The notes beneath the pieces were generated by a model that worked only from the letters and a program-made list of their open reading frames with translations, did no database searches and was not told the DNA's origin. A stretch of 64,000 bases of DNA from Primorskyibacter sedentarius (GTDB taxonomy: Bacteria > Pseudomonadota > Alphaproteobacteria > Rhodobacterales > Rhodobacteraceae): the NCBI RefSeq assembly GCF_004342065.1, contig NZ_SLZU01000013.1:62001-126000 (forward strand). Direction: 5' to 3'. The translations under genes and the position numbers were made by a program. This document shows, piece by piece, positions 60,600 through 64,000 of the stretch (position 1 is its first letter; the number at the start of each line of letters is the position of its first letter).

Positions 60600-61895
60600 T
60601 CAGGATCGGCGCCGTGATCGGGCCGCTTGCATCAAGGATTTAGCACGTTTACCGGCCAGGCGTTTCTGCTGCTTGACCTGGTAGTGTCGGGCGGTCCGGG
60701 AGCCGCCTTCTTGTCCGCAGAGCACGAGAGACATCCACGTGTCGGCATCATCCAGTGCCTCTTCGTGCCAGAGGGTTCGAATGATATGCTCACCGGTTCC
60801 GATATGCCTGTACCAGACTTTGGAGATCCATAGCTCGCTGAATTTCCGGCCATGTTTTGAGAACAGAAACTGGCTGTCAACTTCCCGTAACCGGGTTGCG
60901 AGCACGGTGTCGGGACGACCTGCAAGAACAACCGCGTCAATGAACGGCGTCAGTTCAGGCCACATTTCCGCGGCGTATTCATTGCCCATCTTTTCGCACC
61001 GCAGAGCGATGGTCCAAGTGCTTGTTTCGAATGACCGGGTGAGGTGGTTGCCAATCTGGAGCCGGTGCAGATCCCCGATGCGCAACGGCACGTTTATGGC
61101 CAGCGCAATTGCAAGAGCGTCAAGGGCAAGGTCCAATCGTGCGTTGCTTCCCGAAGGCGCCGCCAAGGCCTCTTGCAGCATCTCTTCTGCAATCATCCAG
61201 CAATCGACCACTTCGATCGGGTTTTGGATCAGCCAGTCCTCCTTGCGTTTTCGTTGTCGTCCTGCGAGCCGGGCAAGCTGGTTTGCGTGGCGACGCATGG
61301 CATTGATGATGCCTTCGTGCGCCGCCTCATCCAGCCACTGAGCGAAGGTCATCAATTCCTTTAATCGACTACGGCGGGTTACTGGCCTGGTTTTGCGGCT
61401 CTTGCTTGCCAACAAGAACGCCCTGACGCATTGCATGTTCAACGCGGGCTTCAGACCAGCATCAGTCGCCGCGAATGCAAGCTGCCGAACGGTGTATTCC
61501 AGCTTTGCAATGACCTTTCTGCTTGGCGGAACACGATCATCGATGGTCAGGACACCACGATCCACCTGCACGCGTGCCAAAGTCATTTCCTTGATTGCGC
61601 GCTGCCACGCTTTCGGGATCTGGTCAGCCGGGACAGACAGCTTGGACTTCAGGCCGGGGGTGCCCCGTACGATACCAGCCCGTTGTTTCTTCCACCGTTC
61701 TGCGTATCGTACGTTCAGCGCCTCCCGAAGTTCCGGGGCCCAATCGGGCTTATTGGCTTGGAGCGAGGGCATTAGCCTGTAAAGCTGGCCCAACGATCCA
61801 AACGCCAGGAAGGTGTCGCGGGTCGGTCTGGCCCCGTCGGCCAGATGATCAACAAAGCGATCAAAGAGGCGGTTTTGCTCATCGCTCAAGCTCAC
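60600..61895 (-). CDS. Tyrosine-recombinase-like protein (431 residues)
   Basis: The C-terminal half has a tyrosine-recombinase pattern: Arg272 (NVPLRIGDLHRLQIG), Lys302 (RCEKMGNEYA), His370 and Arg373 (EHIIRTLWHEEA) and Tyr405 (ARHYQVKQQ) with Gly-Gln (CGQEGG) where most have Gly-His. The N-terminal half is helical and may be a core-binding domain. The start is GTG 61895, overlapping the stop of the upstream gene as GTGA, with GAGGGAG upstream; a longer TTG start would overlap much more. It is a partner of the next recombinase gene. Confidence 0.8.
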   Translation of the reverse strand: MSLSDEQNRLFDRFVDHLADGARPTRDTFLAFGSLGQLYRLMPSLQANKPDWAPELREALNVRYAERWKKQRAGIVRGTPGLKSKLSVPADQIPKAWQRAIKEMTLARVQVDRGVLTIDDRVPPSRKVIAKLEYTVRQLAFAATDAGLKPALNMQCVRAFLLASKSRKTRPVTRRSRLKELMTFAQWLDEAAHEGIINAMRRHANQLARLAGRQRKRKEDWLIQNPIEVVDCWMIAEEMLQEALAAPSGSNARLDLALDALAIALAINVPLRIGDLHRLQIGNHLTRSFETSTWTIALRCEKMGNEYAAEMWPELTPFIDAVVLAGRPDTVLATRLREVDSQFLFSKHGRKFSELWISKVWYRHIGTGEHIIRTLWHEEALDDADTWMSLVLCGQEGGSRTARHYQVKQQKRLAGKRAKSLMQAARSRRRS

Positions 61896-63688
61896 GCTCG
61901 TTTTCTCCCTCTGAGTCGTTTGCTTTTGGCTGCTTGCATTTTCGCGCGGGCTGATTGGTGCGCCTTGCGTTCTTCGACCCAAGCGTAAAATTTCCGAGCG
62001 GTATCCGGAAGGTTGTCGAGCAGTTCCGCGACTTCCTCGATGGCGTTGGGATCCTCGTCCAGCACGAAGAACGCAACGGCGTGCCGCATCTCGTGCGTAT
62101 CCATTTCCAGACCGCAGAGAGCCAGGCCTTCCCCGATGAGGGCATTGAAAACGGATTTTTCAACGGCATGATCGACGCGGGGTCCATTGAAGAAGAAGTC
62201 CGACTCGGCATGGTGTTTGCCAAACGGATGTTCCGCGATCAGCTTCTTGCGAATGACTTCGTAGTAGAACCGTAAGATCGGCATCGCCTCGGGATCCAAC
62301 TCTCCCTCGATCGGTTTTCCATTCTTGGTAATTTCACCCGGCAGATCGAGGCGAGCCTTGCCTACGAACTCAGGCGGCAAGATGAGTGTTTGGCGCTCGT
62401 CACAGAACACCCGCAACTCCCGGAGATTTGTCTCGCGCAGTGGTTTCCCGTAGAGAAGGATGGCCAGAGCGGCGGCGGCTGTCCCAAGCTTCAACGTCTG
62501 CATGCGGGCATGCTGAGACATGGTATTCCATTTTTTCAGGCGGGTTTGACACTGGCGCATCAAGAATTCCGGGGACTCAAAAAGGCGGGTCTGCATATCC
62601 ATGTCGTTAGCGAAGGCTTTGACACGGCGGCGGCGTGCCACAGACATCTTGCCCACGCTCTTGCCGCGCACTGTGGGGTGATTGCGCAGCGCCTCCATAT
62701 GCTGTTTCGTTTCGGGCGACACGTGGCAGTGCTCGATAGCTATCTGCGTGACCTTTGCCACGTAACTGTGCAAGGAACCGGCATCGGACTTGAGAGGTGA
62801 CATTTCATCGGCGCGCATTTCCTGGAAGATACGCGTCGCGGATTTGATGTTCCGGTAGGTCAGCAAATCACTGAGCTGCCTGATGTCATTTGCGTCAATG
62901 AGCTCAGAGCGGATCAGAGTTCGGTAGACCCAGCCGACTGCGTAGCCATAAGCCTTTGCGGAGGTATCGGTAAAGTTCAAATTGCGTAGCTCAGGATCGA
63001 ATCCCAAAGGATCCTCGTTCAGGCCATCATCTTCACCATGGCGCTTGACGTGAACAAACCTGGCGAAATCCTTGCGCAACGAATTGGATACCTCGGCAGG
63101 GAGCCAATCGATATAGGCCAGTTTTCGGGCCTGTTTTGGCGGCGGTTCTGAGGGGGAAGCTGGTAACAGCCCTGCCAACGCGGCTTGCGCAATGTCGGAA
63201 CCGACAAGCGCGTTCCAGACCGTAAGGCCGCGCAAAAACGTCTTCCTCGCTTCATAGCTCATGCGGTTGCAAACACGATGAGCGAACTCCGTGTTGATGT
63301 CAGTTGTCGCGAGACTTTCCTCCCGGGCGGCCGCCAGACCAAGTTTCGGGGCTTCATCGGTAACGTAGGCAAGTATTTTGGGCCAGTCGTCCGTATAGTC
63401 GGGTTTCCGAGCGGGCTCGTTGGCGAGCCAACGTTGGTATCGTGCGAAACAGCCGCCCACGGCAGTTTTCCAATTGGCAAATTGATCGAGGGAACGGAAA
63501 CCCATCGCGACATAATTCGTTGCACCGTCAAATCGCTGCTGGAAGTCGTGAGGGCAGGCACTAATATGGGTTGCCGGTTTCTTGTAGACATTGGGCGCCC
63601 GATTGAGCGCGGCACGTACGGTGTTGACGTACCCTTTGCCATATTCCAGTTGAGGTAGAGCGACTTTGACATCATCGAGATTGTGCAT
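61892..63688 (-). CDS. Tyrosine-recombinase-like protein (598 residues)
   Basis: A large recombinase-like protein. Catalytic pattern: Arg418 (YGKPLRETNLRELRV), Lys455 (GEITKNGKP), His532 and Arg535 (DTHEMRHAVAFF), and Tyr568 (ARKFYAWVEE), with Asp-Asn (LLDN) in place of the second His block. The first 390 residues are helical and basic and probably bind DNA. It is the first gene of a minus-strand pair with the 431-residue gene. Upstream lies a perfect 20-bp inverted repeat. The ribosome site is weak (GGAA). Confidence 0.82.
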   Translation of the reverse strand: MHNLDDVKVALPQLEYGKGYVNTVRAALNRAPNVYKKPATHISACPHDFQQRFDGATNYVAMGFRSLDQFANWKTAVGGCFARYQRWLANEPARKPDYTDDWPKILAYVTDEAPKLGLAAAREESLATTDINTEFAHRVCNRMSYEARKTFLRGLTVWNALVGSDIAQAALAGLLPASPSEPPPKQARKLAYIDWLPAEVSNSLRKDFARFVHVKRHGEDDGLNEDPLGFDPELRNLNFTDTSAKAYGYAVGWVYRTLIRSELIDANDIRQLSDLLTYRNIKSATRIFQEMRADEMSPLKSDAGSLHSYVAKVTQIAIEHCHVSPETKQHMEALRNHPTVRGKSVGKMSVARRRRVKAFANDMDMQTRLFESPEFLMRQCQTRLKKWNTMSQHARMQTLKLGTAAAALAILLYGKPLRETNLRELRVFCDERQTLILPPEFVGKARLDLPGEITKNGKPIEGELDPEAMPILRFYYEVIRKKLIAEHPFGKHHAESDFFFNGPRVDHAVEKSVFNALIGEGLALCGLEMDTHEMRHAVAFFVLDEDPNAIEEVAELLDNLPDTARKFYAWVEERKAHQSARAKMQAAKSKRLRGRKRA

Positions 63689-63718
63689 TGTTTCAAATTC
63701 CGTTTCGTTAGGGTGTCA

Positions 63719-63768
63719 GCCTTTGTGTGTTGGCGGTCTCATGACAGGGACCGCCAACACACAAAGGC
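63719..63768. repeat. Perfect 20-bp inverted repeat upstream of the recombinase pair
   Basis: The 20-base arm at 63719-63738 (GCCTTTGTGTGTTGGCGGTC) is exactly inverted at 63749-63768, with a 10-base spacer. It lies 31 bases before the recombinase start at 63688. The bases after the right arm (GCCAAC at 63767-63772 with GTTGGC at 63789-63794) allow a competing smaller hairpin. It may be a recombination site, an operator or a leader hairpin. Confidence 0.7.
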
Positions 63769-63875
63769 CAACGGCATCACAAAACGGAGTTGGCGTTCTT
63801 GCAGAGCAAACAGAAATGCTCGCGCATGAAATGCGATAAAGACCGCCAGAGGCAGATGCCGCGACGCTGGCTTAA

Positions 63876-63983
63876 TTCAGGTGAAAAACGCCGGTTTTCG
63901 CGCAAATTCAGGTCGCCGCCTTGCCACATAAATGCCCGGTATGTGGAGGGGCGGCGACCTGAAAATGGCGTTGTTCGCCTGAA
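63876..63983. repeat. Nested inverted-repeat structure near the window edge
   Basis: Outer arms 63876-63892 and 63967-63983 are inverted at 15 of 17 bases. Inner arms 63907-63920 (TTCAGGTCGCCGCC) and 63950-63963 are inverted perfectly over 14 bases. Innermost CCACATA (63924-63930) and TATGTGG (63940-63946) also pair. All four long arms start with TTCAGG or its complement. Together they could fold into a 108-base hairpin with one bulge. No gene overlaps it, and the end of the window limits further reading. Confidence 0.65.
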
Positions 63984-64000
63984 CCTGGCGTTATCCGGTA

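Larger units (their letters stand above)
56752..64000. mobile_element. tRNA-Gln-integrated genomic island, right end not in window
   Basis: Starting at the tRNA-Gln 3' end, the region carries a tyrosine recombinase in the usual position just after the tRNA, two unknown genes, two further tyrosine-recombinase-like genes, and several long inverted repeats. The long non-coding gaps differ from the tight chromosomal gene order up to 56.6 kb. I found no second copy of the tRNA 3' end within the window, so the far attachment site must lie outside. The left boundary within the tRNA is inferred. Confidence 0.75.

Noticed and set aside
61893-61982. Longer TTG start of the 431-residue recombinase
   Set aside because: It would give a 91-base overlap with the upstream gene. 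The GTGA junction with GAGGGAG upstream is a better start.
63719-64000. CRISPR array or integron attC array
   Set aside because: The repeats are inverted and few, without regular spacers. No Cas genes or typical attC consensus (GTTRRRY core) were seen.

Overview
The window looks like chromosomal DNA of a marine or halophilic alphaproteobacterium of the Rhodobacteraceae (Roseobacter group). The signs are the high GC, GC-rich third codon positions, an ectR-ectABC-ask_ect compatible-solute locus, DctQM-fused TRAP transport, a PleD-like cyclase, and many short proteins of the DUF2065, DUF983 and DUF3572 types. The species cannot be named from the sequence alone.

Positions 1 to about 22.3 kb are mostly housekeeping. 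They hold the 3' end of a GMC oxidoreductase, a DJ-1-like protein, an NADP-dependent oxidoreductase, thiamine pyrophosphokinase, a drug/metabolite exporter, serine deaminase, the hflK-hflC-DUF2065 membrane-protease regulators, glutathione reductase and rpiA. A Deg-type periplasmic protease, a 2Fe-2S ferredoxin, purD, xseA, an AtoE-like fatty-acid transporter and a lytic transglycosylase follow.

From 22.3 to 33.7 kb lies a sugar-acid utilisation locus. It has an aldo/keto reductase, an integral membrane protein, a GntR regulator, a TRAP binding protein with a fused DctQM permease, and a 40-residue single-helix protein. An IlvD/Edd dehydratase, a semialdehyde-type dehydrogenase and an HpaI-type aldolase complete it. 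Two similar AT-rich dyads, one in each intergenic control region, suggest one regulator governs the whole set. From 33.7 to 38.3 kb is the ectoine locus: ectR divergent from ectA-ectB-ectC-ask, closed by a strong terminator.

From 38.3 to 56.6 kb come metG, a major-facilitator transporter, molybdate modBC (no modA visible), a Tas-like reductase, an XRE regulator divergent from a fatty-acid desaturase, and a NUDIX hydrolase. Next is a metal/envelope-stress cluster (EF-hand protein, ECF sigma, putative anti-sigma, Spy-like sensor). After it come a PleD-like diguanylate cyclase with a degenerate receiver, a HAD phosphatase, an MttB homolog, and an H-NOX-like protein translationally coupled to an HNOBA-GGDEF cyclase. 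The H-NOX-like protein lacks the residue expected to bind haem iron.

From 56.75 kb to the window edge is an integrative island that starts at tRNA-Gln(TTG). It carries a 698-residue tyrosine recombinase beside the tRNA, two coupled genes of unknown function, and two further tyrosine-recombinase-like genes overlapping by GTGA. Several long inverted repeats sit in its non-coding gaps: a hairpin of about 30 pairs whose mismatches are mostly G-U compatible on the + strand, a perfect 20-bp inverted repeat, and a nested 108-nt inverted-repeat structure at the right end. This three-recombinase island is the least explained part of the window. Its right boundary is not visible.
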